NCBI RefSeq assembly: GCF_026339955.1
Contig: NZ_JAPEPW010000002.1
Location: forward strand, 1,550,001 to 1,614,000
DNA length: 64,000 nt
Direction of reading: 5' to 3'
From: Streptomyces sp. NBC_01549
GTDB taxonomy: Bacteria > Actinomycetota > Actinomycetes > Streptomycetales > Streptomycetaceae
In this document: piece by piece, positions 51,147-58,836 of the stretch
How the letters are laid out: every line of letters begins with the position of its first letter
How positions within the stretch are numbered: position 1 is the first letter of the stretch
Made by a program: the position numbers and the translations under genes
Notes under the pieces: generated by a model
The model's database searches: none
Seen by the model: only the letters and a program-made list of their open reading frames with translations
What the model was told of the DNA's origin: nothing

Positions 51147-51827
51147 TCATCCCCCCGTTGCCGCCCCCGAGGTCGATGCCGCCGTGGCCGCGACGACGAT
51201 CGCGGTGCGGACCTCCTGGATGACCTTCTTCAGCGCCGGGGCCGCCGCTCCGCTCCGGTCGGTCAGCTCCTCGATGCGCTGCTTGTACAGCTTGCGGTCC
51301 TTCCCGGACGCCAGGGTGCGCAGCTCGGCCGCGGCGGCGAGAGCGACGAGGGCCGCGTCGCGGTCGGAGACTTCCACGACGGGCAGGGGCCCTTGCAGCA
51401 CGGTCCGTGCCTCCTCCTGGAGCGCCACCGCCGCGGACACCCGATCCAGTTCGTACTCCACGGACGGGAAGAGTCCGAGCACCCGCTTCTTCTCGGCCCG
51501 CAGGTACCCCTCGGCGGCGAGCTGCGCGCGGACCGCGTCCAGGGTGACGCGCGCCCGCAGGGTCACCCACGCCTTCCACTTCCGGGGCCGGGACTCCTCC
51601 ACCAGCTCCAGCAGCCCGTCGAGGACCAGGTCCCCTGTACGGGCGTCGGCGTCGACCGGCGTGGCGATGCCGTCCACGTCGGCGAGCAGCCCTCGCTGGG
51701 CGAGCTCCGTGAGGGCGCCGGCGCGCACCAGGTGGTGGAGATGGGTCGCGCCGGTGACCTTGAGCCTCGTGGTGTCCCAGGCCAGCAGATAGAGCCGGGC
51801 GGGCAGCGACAGCGAGCCGTTGGGCAC
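51147..51827 (-). CDS. GPP34 (GOLPH3-like) family phosphoprotein
   Basis: A 226-residue GPP34-domain protein, all-helical, beginning SLPARLYLLAWDTTR and including GALTELAQRGLL, DLVLDGLLELVEES and KRVLGLFPSVEYEL. The eukaryotic relative binds PI4P and Golgi membranes; Streptomyces has many paralogues without known function. The GTG at 51827 follows AAGGAGA at 5-nt spacing and was preferred to the GTG at 51860, which lies in a repeat array. Confidence 0.87.
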   Translation of the reverse strand: MPNGSLSLPARLYLLAWDTTRLKVTGATHLHHLVRAGALTELAQRGLLADVDGIATPVDADARTGDLVLDGLLELVEESRPRKWKAWVTLRARVTLDAVRAQLAAEGYLRAEKKRVLGLFPSVEYELDRVSAAVALQEEARTVLQGPLPVVEVSDRDAALVALAAAAELRTLASGKDRKLYKQRIEELTDRSGAAAPALKKVIQEVRTAIVVAATAASTSGAATGG

Positions 51828-51840
51828 GGGCGTCTCCTTC

Positions 51841-51904
51841 GGGGTCGAGGCCGGGGCCACGCGGGGTCGAGATCGGGGCCACGCGGGGTCGAGGTCGGGG
51901 CCAC
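51841..51904. repeat. Three tandem 22-bp repeats
   Basis: The unit GCGGGGTCGAGGTCGGGGCC+AC occurs almost three times (starting at about 51839, 51861 and 51883) with one or two changes per copy. The array sits just upstream of the GPP34 start and before the promoter of the divergent ABC-F gene. Unit length is not a multiple of 3, so it is unlikely to be coding. Confidence 0.7.
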
Positions 51905-51913
51905 GTTAATGCG

Positions 51914-51942
51914 TTGACAGCGTTCAGGGCCGTTCCTACGGT
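51914..51942 (+). promoter_or_regulatory. Strong vegetative-type promoter of the ABC-F gene
   Basis: A perfect -35 TTGACA (51914-51919), a 17-bp spacer and TACGGT (51937-51942) predict a start point near 51949. The resulting leader is ~224 nt long, unusual for this gene density and consistent with leader-based control. Confidence 0.75.
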
Positions 51943-51948
51943 GTACAG

Positions 51949-52172
51949 CGGTCCTGTTGTCGTCGATCGGAGAAGGACGTTGCTCGTCTGAGGTCTGAGA
52001 CACCGCGTCACACGGTGGGTTCTTTCCACCCCCGTGTGCGTAGCGTGCGACCTCGGCGTATGAGCCGTCCTCCGGTGCGGGGCCTTGTTTCCGCCCTCCC
52101 GACCGGATCGTCGTCACCTCGCGGTGTCCCGAACGCGTGCCCCTGACCGCACCCAGTAACCGCGAGGCCTTC
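51949..52172 (+). promoter_or_regulatory. Attenuator-like 5' leader of the ABC-F gene
   Basis: After the mini-ORF come a hairpin from CACACGG to CCGTGTG (about 52012-52042) and, near the gene, a perfect 9-bp pairing CCTCGCGGT (52117-52125) with ACCGCGAGG (52159-52167). The right arm contains the GAGG ribosome-binding site 5 nt before the ATG at 52173, so the stem would hide it. Ribosome stalling on the mini-ORF could change folding and expose the site. The layout follows ribosome-mediated attenuation; the fold itself is inferred. Confidence 0.5.
51980..51991 (+). CDS. Possible 3-codon upstream ORF (Met-Leu-Val) in the ABC-F leader
   Basis: GGAGAAGG (51969-51976) is followed by TTG CTC GTC TGA. 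The ribosome-binding site is among the best in the window yet serves no other gene. Very short leader ORFs in attenuator leaders of antibiotic-responsive ABC-F genes are known. The TTG start makes this a candidate only. Confidence 0.45.
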   Translation: MLV

Positions 52173-53807
52173 ATGTCTACTTTCCCCACCTCCCTCAGCT
52201 GTACCTCCCTCTCCTTCGCCTGGCCCGACGGGACCGCCGTCTTCGACGACCTCCAGATCTCCTTCGGCCCCGGCAGGACCGGGCTCGTCGGCGTCAACGG
52301 ATCAGGGAAGTCGACCCTGCTGAAGCTGATCGCGGGCGAACTCACCCCGGACGAGGGCACGATCCGCGTCAACGGCGAGGTCGGGTACCTGCCGCAGAAC
52401 GTCACGCTCGACACCGCCCTGCGGGTCGACGAGGCGCTCGGCATCGCCGCCACGCGTGCCGCGCTGCACGCCATCGAGAGGGGCGACACGGCCGAGGAGC
52501 ACTTCGAGGTCGTCGGCGACGACTGGGACGTCGAGGAGCGGGCACTCGCGATGCTCGGTGAACTCGGGCTCGGACACGTCGAGTTGGACCGCACCATCGG
52601 CGAGGTCTCGGGCGGCGAGTCGGTACTGCTGCGCCTGGCCGCGCTGCTGCTGCGCCGCCCGGACGTCCTGCTGCTGGACGAACCCACGAACAACCTCGAC
52701 CTGTACGCGCGCAGGCGGCTGTACGCGGCCGTCGAGGCCTGGTCCGGGGTCATGGTCGTGGTCAGCCACGACCGTGAACTGCTGGACCTGGTCGACCAGA
52801 TCGCCGATCTGCGCTCGGGAGAGGTCACCTGGTACGGGGGCAACTTCTCCGCGTACGAAGAGGTCCTCGCCGGCGAACAGGAGGCGGCGGAACGCATGGT
52901 GCGCGTCGCCGAGGCCGACCTGAAGAAGCAGAGGCGCGAACTGGTCGACGCGCAGGTCAAGCTCGCCCGTCGAGGGCGCTACGGCCAGAAGATGTTCGAC
53001 CAGAAGCGCGAGCCGAAGATCGTCATGGGTGCGCGCAAGCGGGCCGCCCAGGAGTCCGCGGGCAAGCACCGCGTCATGCACGAGGAGAAGCTCGCCGAGG
53101 CGAAGGAACGGCTCGACGACGCGGTGGAGGCCGTACGGGACGACGACGAGATCCGTGTCGACCTGCCGTACACGGCCGTGCCGCCGGGCCGTACCGTCCT
53201 CACGCTGGAGAACCTGGTGCTGCGGTACGGCACGCGCGTGGACGGTGTGTTCGATCTGCGCGGGCCCGAGCGGGTGGCGCTGATCGGGCGCAACGGCGCG
53301 GGCAAGACGACGCTGCTGCGGACGATCGCCGGAGAGCTGGAGGCCGTGTCCGGTCTGGCGCGGGTCCATGTGCCGCTGCGGTTTCTGCCCCAGCGGCTCG
53401 ATGTGCTCGACGGGGAGAGGACCGTGGTCGAGAACGTGGTCCGGTTCGCGCCTTCCGCCACCAACAACCGGATCCGGGCGCGACTCGCCCGCTTCCTGTT
53501 CAAGGGGGCGAAGGCCGACCAGCGGGCGGCGACGCTCTCCGGCGGCGAACGCTTTCGGGCGGCGCTCGCCGCGCTGATGCTCGCCGAGCCCGCACCGCAG
53601 CTTCTGATGCTCGACGAGCCGACGAACAACCTCGATCTGGCGAGCGTCCGCCAGCTCACCACGGCGCTCGAGTCCTACGAGGGCGCGCTGATCGTCGCCA
53701 GCCATGACCTGCCGTTCCTGGAGTCGATCGGAATCACACGCCGGCTGCTGCTGGAAGGAGGAGAACTGAAAGAAACGACGCAGGAACCTGTCGGGTATCC
53801 GACATAG
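52173..53807 (+). CDS. ABC-F family ATPase, likely ribosome-protection type
   Basis: A 544-residue tandem ABC protein without membrane segments. First domain: GVNGSGKST (~40), EVSGGESVLLRL and LLLDEPTNNLD. Second: GRNGAGKTT (~370), ATLSGGERFRA and LMLDEPTNNLD. The interdomain linker (~235-330) is rich in Arg/Lys/Glu, as in ribosome-binding members. An antibiotic-responsive leader supports a role in ribosome protection rather than transport. The drug specificity is unknown. It is unrelated in detail to the 27269-28909 ABC-F. Confidence 0.9.
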   Translation: MSTFPTSLSCTSLSFAWPDGTAVFDDLQISFGPGRTGLVGVNGSGKSTLLKLIAGELTPDEGTIRVNGEVGYLPQNVTLDTALRVDEALGIAATRAALHAIERGDTAEEHFEVVGDDWDVEERALAMLGELGLGHVELDRTIGEVSGGESVLLRLAALLLRRPDVLLLDEPTNNLDLYARRRLYAAVEAWSGVMVVVSHDRELLDLVDQIADLRSGEVTWYGGNFSAYEEVLAGEQEAAERMVRVAEADLKKQRRELVDAQVKLARRGRYGQKMFDQKREPKIVMGARKRAAQESAGKHRVMHEEKLAEAKERLDDAVEAVRDDDEIRVDLPYTAVPPGRTVLTLENLVLRYGTRVDGVFDLRGPERVALIGRNGAGKTTLLRTIAGELEAVSGLARVHVPLRFLPQRLDVLDGERTVVENVVRFAPSATNNRIRARLARFLFKGAKADQRAATLSGGERFRAALAALMLAEPAPQLLMLDEPTNNLDLASVRQLTTALESYEGALIVASHDLPFLESIGITRRLLLEGGELKETTQEPVGYPT

Positions 53808-53961
53808 CGCCGGTCCCGGAGGCTGACTAACGTCACTCTCGGGCGTCGGCACTCCGCTGCCGAGGCCCGGGAGCCGCCCGCGCCGATTCGGGGGCTGTTG
53901 TGCGCGCGAACGGCGCTGCATGATGTGCGCCGACGCACCCTGCCGATTCGGAGACCGCACC

Positions 53962-54738
53962 GTGCCCAGCCAGAAAGCCCTCATCCGCAGGCCCAGTCCC
54001 CGTCTCGCCGAGGGGCTGGTGACGCACATCGAGCGCGAGAAGGTGGACGTCGACCTGGCCGTAGAGCAGTGGGAGGCGTATGCGGAGGCGCTGCGCACAC
54101 ACGGCTGGGAGACCGTCGAGGTCGATCCGGCGGACGACTGCCCCGACTCCGTCTTCGTCGAGGACGCCGTGGTCGTCTTCCGCAATGTCGCGCTGATCTC
54201 CCGCCCCGGCGCCGAGTCCCGGCGTGCCGAGACCGCCGGGGTCGAGGAGGCAGTGGCCCGGCTGGGCTGCTCGGTGAACTGGATCTGGGAGCCGGGCACC
54301 CTCGACGGCGGTGACGTCCTGAAGGTCGGCGACACGGTGTACGTGGGCCGCGGCGGGCGCACCAACGCGGCCGGGGTCCAGCAGCTGCGGGCGGCCCTCG
54401 AACCGCTCGGGGCGCGAGTCGTGGCCGTACCCGTGAGCAAGGTGCTGCATCTGAAGTCGGCGGTCACCGCGCTGCCCGACGGGACCGTGATCGGCCATGA
54501 GCCGCTGGTGGACACGGCCTCGCTGTTCCCACGCTTCCTGCCGGTGCCGGAGGAGTCCGGGGCGCATGTCGTGCTGCTCGGCGGCGAAAAGCTGCTGATG
54601 GCGGCGAGCGCCCCGAGGACGGCGGAGCTGCTCGCGGGCCTCGGTCACGAGCCCGTGCTCGTGGACATCAGCGAGTTCGAGAAGCTCGAGGGCTGCGTGA
54701 CCTGCCTCTCAGTACGACTCCGGGAGCTGTACCTCTGA
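53962..54738 (+). CDS. Dimethylarginine dimethylaminohydrolase (DDAH)
   Basis: A 258-residue guanidino-group-modifying enzyme. CPDSVFVEDAVVV contains the substrate-binding acids, TLDGGDVL a conserved loop, LPDGTVIGHEPL the region of the catalytic His, and LEGCVTCLSV at the C-terminus the nucleophilic Cys. It hydrolyses methylated arginines to citrulline and methylamines. The GTG at 53962 has GGAG 8 nt upstream. The TAACGT-like element near 53829 may be its promoter. Confidence 0.9.
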   Translation: MPSQKALIRRPSPRLAEGLVTHIEREKVDVDLAVEQWEAYAEALRTHGWETVEVDPADDCPDSVFVEDAVVVFRNVALISRPGAESRRAETAGVEEAVARLGCSVNWIWEPGTLDGGDVLKVGDTVYVGRGGRTNAAGVQQLRAALEPLGARVVAVPVSKVLHLKSAVTALPDGTVIGHEPLVDTASLFPRFLPVPEESGAHVVLLGGEKLLMAASAPRTAELLAGLGHEPVLVDISEFEKLEGCVTCLSVRLRELYL

Positions 54739-54797
54739 ATGTGCCCGCTCCCCGCCGAGACCCCCACTGATCAGGCGCTCTTTACAGCGAACTTAAC

Positions 54798-54841
54798 CTA
54801 CGGTTTCGTAACCTACGGATACGTAGCCTACGATGCCGTAG
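54798..54841 (+). promoter_or_regulatory. Three phased palindromic operators upstream of the desaturase
   Basis: CTACG-N4-CGTAG dyads occur at 54798-54811 (last base A), 54813-54826 and 54828-54841, with an exact 15-bp period; two are perfect and one has a single mismatch. TACGAT within the third (54829-54834) may be the -10. The array ends 73 bp before the desaturase GTG. It should be the operator of a TetR-type lipid regulator that binds cooperatively. Confidence 0.75.
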
Positions 54842-54914
54842 GTTTCGATTCCGCTCGGAAACCAGCCGAGTAACCCGCTCAGCAACTCGCTTTTCACGTC
54901 CCCCTGGAGCACCC

Positions 54915-55892
54915 GTGACGATCACTTCTCCCCACCTTGGCAGCCCGCCCGCCGCCTGGACCGACGCTCGGCTGCTCTACGCGCTGGAAGAAGTGGTCGA
55001 GACCGAGCTCAACCGCCACCTCAAGGTGGCCAAGGACTGGATGCCGCACGAGTACGTGCCGTTCAGCGACGCCCGCAACTTCCCCGGCTTCTTCGAGGAC
55101 GGCGAGGCCTGGGACAAGGAGCAGTCCAAGGTCACGGAGATCGGCCGGATCGCGCTGGTCGTCAACCTGCTCACCGAGGACAACCTGCCGAGCTACCATC
55201 ACGAGATCGCCGCGCTCTTCGGCCGTGACGGCGCCTGGGGCACCTGGGTGCACCGCTGGACCGCGGAGGAGGGCCGGCACGGCATCGTGATGCGCGACTA
55301 CCTGCTCGCCTCGCGCGCCGTCGACCCCGACAAGCTCGAGGCGTTCCGTATGGCGCACATGAACGAGGGCTTCGAGTCGGACAACCGCCACTCGATGCTG
55401 CACACGGTCGCGTACGTCGCCTTCCAGGAGCTCGCGACCCGCGTCTCGCACCGCAACACCGGTCACCAGTCGGGCGACCCGGTCTGCGACCGCATGCTGG
55501 CGCGCATCGCGACCGACGAGAACCTGCACATGGTCTTCTACCGGAACCTGCTCAAGGCCGCGTTCGAGCTGGCCCCCGACCTGACCATGCAGTCCGTGCG
55601 CGACGTCGTCGTCGACTTCCGGATGCCCGGACACGGTATGCCCGGCTTCGAGCGCGCCGCCGCGCAGATGGCCATCGGCGAGGTCTACAACATGCGCATC
55701 CACCACGACGACGTGCTGCAGCCGGTGCTGCGTCACCTGAAGGTCCTGGAGATGGACGGCCTCGGCCCCGAGGGCCTGCAGGCCCAGGAGGAGCTCGGCT
55801 TCTTCATGGGCGGCCTGAACGCGGAGGCCTCGAAGTTCGACGAGAAGCTCGCGGCCCGCAAGGCGCGGATGGCCGCGCGCGCCGCCGGCTGA
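54915..55892 (+). CDS. Acyl-ACP desaturase (soluble diiron, DesA-type)
   Basis: A 325-residue ferritin-like desaturase that puts a cis double bond in acyl-ACP. Diiron ligands are E30 region (VETELNRHL), E118-E119xxH122 (AEEGRHG) and D201-E202xxH205 (TDENLHM), with another Glu in AFQELATR. The length and motifs match mycobacterial DesA and plant stearoyl-ACP desaturases. The GTG at 54915 has GGAG 6-7 nt upstream. Control by the upstream operator array would tie it to membrane fluidity. Confidence 0.92.
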   Translation: MTITSPHLGSPPAAWTDARLLYALEEVVETELNRHLKVAKDWMPHEYVPFSDARNFPGFFEDGEAWDKEQSKVTEIGRIALVVNLLTEDNLPSYHHEIAALFGRDGAWGTWVHRWTAEEGRHGIVMRDYLLASRAVDPDKLEAFRMAHMNEGFESDNRHSMLHTVAYVAFQELATRVSHRNTGHQSGDPVCDRMLARIATDENLHMVFYRNLLKAAFELAPDLTMQSVRDVVVDFRMPGHGMPGFERAAAQMAIGEVYNMRIHHDDVLQPVLRHLKVLEMDGLGPEGLQAQEELGFFMGGLNAEASKFDEKLAARKARMAARAAG

Positions 55893-55913
55893 CCCTCTCC
55901 GGCCGAAGCCGCT

Positions 55914-56652
55914 TCACTCGTACGCCGTCACCTGGTCCAGCGCCACGTCCCACACGTCGGCCACCGGGTGGCGGCGCAGTGGCTCTCAGCCGCTCCCGCC
56001 AGGGCGCGGCCCAGCCCGTGCGGGCGCCGATCGCCCCGGTCACGGCCGCCGCGAGCAGTCCCTCGCCGTGTCCGCCGTGCGCACCCAGCCGCCGCACCAC
56101 GGCCAGCAGGACGTCGGGATCCCCCTCGTGCGCCTGCCGCCGCAGCCGCTCCCCGAGCTCCCGGGCCGTCCGTGCGGCACGCCCTCCCCCGCTGCCGAGC
56201 GGGTTGCGTTTGAGCCAGACGCCCGTGACGACCCGCGGTGAGGCGCGGAGGTTGTCGGCGATGCGGCAGGCGCCGCCCGCGGTGATCCCGTTGCAGCCGA
56301 GGTACAGCGTCTCGACCTCGGCACGCGCGGCGAACGCGGCGGCGCCCTCGTCGCCGAGCGCGTCGGTGCCGAGCAGCAAGTGCCGTACGGGAGAGGGTCC
56401 GTCCGAGACAGTGGACATCTCGGAGAGGGCCTCGGCGACCAGCGCCGCGCCCCGCGCTCCGAGTCCCTGCTTGCACAGGTCGAGGCGCCCGTCGGGCAGC
56501 GCCGTACCGCCCGTGAAGTCCAGCCGCTCGCCGGCCGGGCGGCCGTCGCGCAACCAGTCGAGCAACGGGGCGAGTTCGGTCAAAGGGCGCGGTACGACCG
56601 CCGGTACGCCCGCGAACCGCGGGTCCGGCTTCCACTCCGGCTCGCTCACCAT
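55914..56652 (-). pseudogene. Leucine-rich-repeat protein gene with an apparent frameshift near the 3' end
   Basis: From the ATG at 56652 the frame encodes MVSEPEWKPDPRFAGVP... with RNI-type LRR segments (LDLCKQGLGARGAALVAEAL, VETLYLGCNGITAGGACRIA, VWLKRNPLG). Near 55986 an extra T in CTCTC shifts the frame; beyond it another frame gives EPLRRHPVADVWDVALDQ and stops at 55914, which looks like the natural C-terminus. As given, translation would instead run to 55804 into the antisense of the desaturase gene. It overlaps the SDR gene start-to-stop and has AGGAGG upstream. A sequencing error is possible. Confidence 0.7.
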
Positions 56653-57980
56653 TCCGCCTCCTGGTAGTCCTTGAGGAACACCCCGGACACGGGTGCGCCC
56701 GCCTCGCCCCGCACGATCGGGTCGTACACCCGGGCCGCTCCGTCCACGATGTCGAGGGGGGTGCGGAACCCCGCGCCCGCCATCCGCTCCTTCTTGGGGG
56801 CGGGGTTCTCGTCGGTGATCCAGCCGGTGTCGACGGCACACATGTGCACGCCCTGCTCGGCAAGTTCGGTGGCGCTGGTGCGCGTGAGCATGTTGAGGGC
56901 GGCCTTGGCCATGTTGGTGTGCGGATGGCCCGCCGTCTTGTTCCGTACGGCGAAGCGGCCCTCGACGGCGGTCACGTTGACGACATATCGACGCGGGTGG
57001 GACGAGGCGAGCAGCAGGGGCAGCAGCCGGTCGCAGAGCAGTGCCGGGGCGAGCGCGTTGACCAACTGGGTCTCCAGGACCTCGGCCGGGTCGAGTTCGC
57101 CCAGCCGCGCCGACCAGGAGTTCTCCGGGGAGGGATCGGGCAGCAGCCCGGCCTCGTCGGCCTCCCGCAACGCCGCGGGGAGCGCCGAGGAACCACTCGC
57201 CAGCGCCCGCATCGGCGTGAACCCCGGCGCCTCCCGAGCCCCTTCGGGCAGCCCGGCGCGCTCCCCACCGGCCAGCAGCGCGTACGACTCGGCGGGCCGC
57301 CGCACCGTCTGCGCGGCGTTGTTGACCAGGATGTCGAGGGGCTCACCCTCCTGCCTCAGCTGCTCGCAGATCCCCAGTACCTGACGAGGATCACGGAGGT
57401 CCACCGCCAGCACCGTCAGCCGGTCCAGCCACTTCGCGCTGCCCGGTTCGACGCGGAAGCGACGCATGGTGTCGTGCGGGAAGCGGCTGGTGACCAGGAG
57501 TTCGGCGCCGTCGCGCAGCATCATCAGGGCCAGCTGGAAGCCGATCTTGACCCGGCCTCCGGTGAGCAGCGCGCGACGGCCGCTCAGGTCGGTGGCGAGC
57601 GCACGCCGGGCGGTGTTGTCCGAGGCGCAGTCCGGGCACAGCCGGTGGTAGAAGGCGTCGACCTGTCGATAGGGCGTCTTGCAGACATAGCAGGAACGGG
57701 GCTTCACGAAGACACCGCCGCCCCCGGGACGGTCGAGCGGTGCATCCTCCCGCCGGTCGAGCGCTCCCGTCGCGGTCGCGGCCATCACGGCCGCGTCGGC
57801 GGCGGAGAGTTCGGCGCCGCGCACCTTGCGCCTGCGCACCCGCCCGTCCCGCGCGAAGGACGCGGCGACCTGTTCGGCGCGCAGCCTCACCGGGTCGTCG
57901 ACGGGCAGCGCCCGCAGCTTGCCGACCGTACGATGGAATGCCGCCAGTTCGTCCTGCGTGATCGCGCCGCCGTCACCCAT
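56646..57980 (-). CDS. Zinc-ribbon-containing short-chain dehydrogenase lacking the catalytic Tyr
   Basis: A 444-residue protein. Residues 97-118 hold a four-Cys zinc ribbon (CYVC...CPDC). From ~135 an SDR-like Rossmann domain follows with TGGRVKIG in place of TGxxxGxG and ILVNNAAQ (217-224). The expected Ser region reads VNVTAVEG and the YxxxK motif reads N356-M-A-K359, so the catalytic Tyr is missing; ~70 inserted residues (230-300) separate the two parts. It may bind NAD(P) without classical catalysis. The LRR gene overlaps its stop by 7 nt. The tRNA-like pair lies just upstream on the same strand. Confidence 0.82.
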   Translation of the reverse strand: MGDGGAITQDELAAFHRTVGKLRALPVDDPVRLRAEQVAASFARDGRVRRRKVRGAELSAADAAVMAATATGALDRREDAPLDRPGGGGVFVKPRSCYVCKTPYRQVDAFYHRLCPDCASDNTARRALATDLSGRRALLTGGRVKIGFQLALMMLRDGAELLVTSRFPHDTMRRFRVEPGSAKWLDRLTVLAVDLRDPRQVLGICEQLRQEGEPLDILVNNAAQTVRRPAESYALLAGGERAGLPEGAREAPGFTPMRALASGSSALPAALREADEAGLLPDPSPENSWSARLGELDPAEVLETQLVNALAPALLCDRLLPLLLASSHPRRYVVNVTAVEGRFAVRNKTAGHPHTNMAKAALNMLTRTSATELAEQGVHMCAVDTGWITDENPAPKKERMAGAGFRTPLDIVDGAARVYDPIVRGEAGAPVSGVFLKDYQEAEW

Positions 57981-58008
57981 GTGTCCCCGCCCCGCGTGTG
58001 CGCCGCCG

Positions 58009-58080
58009 TGGTCCTGACCGGATTCGAACCGGCGTATCCGCCTTGAGAGGGCGGCGAGTCTGCCTCTGCTCTACAGGACC
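58009..58080 (-). tRNA. tRNA-like gene, anticodon CTC (Glu-type)
   Basis: A full cloverleaf can be drawn: acceptor GGTCCTG/CAGGACC plus A73, D arm GAG...CTC with a short irregular stem, anticodon arm CCGCC-CTCTCAA-GGCGG, a 4-nt variable loop and T arm GCCGG-TTCGAAT-CCGGT. No CCA is encoded. The anticodon and T arms resemble Streptomyces tRNA-Glu(CTC); the acceptor and D arms do not. It sits 28 bp upstream of the SDR start. Charging identity is uncertain. Confidence 0.7.
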
Positions 58081-58111
58081 CTGCTGTCCCGGTCCGTCCG
58101 GCCGGACGCAG

Positions 58112-58183
58112 CCCGGACGACCGGATTCGAACCGGCGTATCCGCCTTGCCAAGGCGGCGAGTCTGCCTCTGCTCTACGCCCGG
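58112..58183 (-). tRNA. tRNA-like gene, anticodon GGC (Ala codon), sharing its core with the neighbour
   Basis: Cloverleaf: acceptor CCGGGCG/CGTCCGG (one G-U) plus G73, anticodon arm CCGCC-TTGGCAA-GGCGG, and D arm, variable loop and T arm identical to the gene 31 bp away. The acceptor can extend to 8 bp. The anticodon GGC would read GCC, but the G3-U70 pair needed for alanine charging is absent. No CCA is encoded. It is probably a divergent duplicate with an unusual or non-standard role. Confidence 0.65.
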
Positions 58184-58354
58184 GTGCGCCACGGGGATCG
58201 TAACCACCGCACGCCGGATGGCCCCACCGAATTACGGCAGGGCACCGCATCACGACAGGGCACCGGACCGGGGCAAGGTACCGCCCGGACGCGGCTGTTC
58301 ACGGCGTCCGGCGCGAGGCCCTGCGCCGTAGGGGGCAGTTCGGCGTCGTAGGGG

Positions 58355-58603
58355 TCAGTTCTGGTCCGAGCGCCGGAGGCTGAGCCGTTCCTTCTCGGAC
58401 AGGCCGCCCCAGACTCCGAAGCGTTCGTCGTTGTTCAGCGCGTACTCGAGGCAGACGGAGCGCATCTCGCACATCGCGCAGATGCGCTTGGCCTCACGCA
58501 CCGAGCTGCCCGGCTCGGGAAAGAAGAAATCGGCCCCGGTCTGCGCGCACAACGCCTGCTCCTGCCAGGCGGAGTCGGCCGGGGTGATGGTGTCGGTGTG
58601 CAT
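58355..58603 (-). CDS. WhiB-like (Wbl) iron-sulfur regulator
   Basis: An 82-residue Wbl protein. The four cluster Cys are in ALCAQTG and ICAMCEMRSVC, followed by the GVWGGLS turn and a basic tail ERLSLRR. Wbl proteins carry an oxygen- or NO-sensitive [4Fe-4S] cluster and act with the main sigma factor on developmental and stress genes. By position it may be the wblJ orthologue; I am not sure. The ATG at 58603 starts the conserved part; the frame is open to 58720. Confidence 0.9.
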   Translation of the reverse strand: MHTDTITPADSAWQEQALCAQTGADFFFPEPGSSVREAKRICAMCEMRSVCLEYALNNDERFGVWGGLSEKERLSLRRSDQN

Positions 58604-58684
58604 GACGACGATCGTGCCGCGCGGCGAAAAACGTTCGATCAACGCGGGATCAACGCCACGTTCCGAGGCGCCAGGCGGCTCGCC

Positions 58685-58712
58685 GCAAAGTATGAAAACA
58701 AAACAAACATAA
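58685..58712 (-). promoter_or_regulatory. AT-rich stretch in the Wbl promoter region
   Basis: About 28 bp (AAAGTATGAAAACAAAACAA and following) are mostly A on the plus strand, unusual in DNA of ~72% GC. It is ~80-110 bp upstream of the Wbl ATG. It may hold the promoter (CATACT on the minus strand) or a site for an AT-seeking nucleoid protein such as Lsr2. Confidence 0.45.
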
Positions 58713-58836
58713 CCGATCACCCAGGGTAATCACCATGGTCTCTCCTGCCGGTGGTGGGAGTCCTGGCAGCGATTGTCAGTGGGCGGTGCCAGACTCGGCA
58801 GTACAGGCAACGGGACCCCTCAAAGGAGGGCACAAC

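Noticed and set aside
51841-51904. Possible CRISPR array
   Set aside because: Only three units, no unique spacers between repeats and no cas genes.
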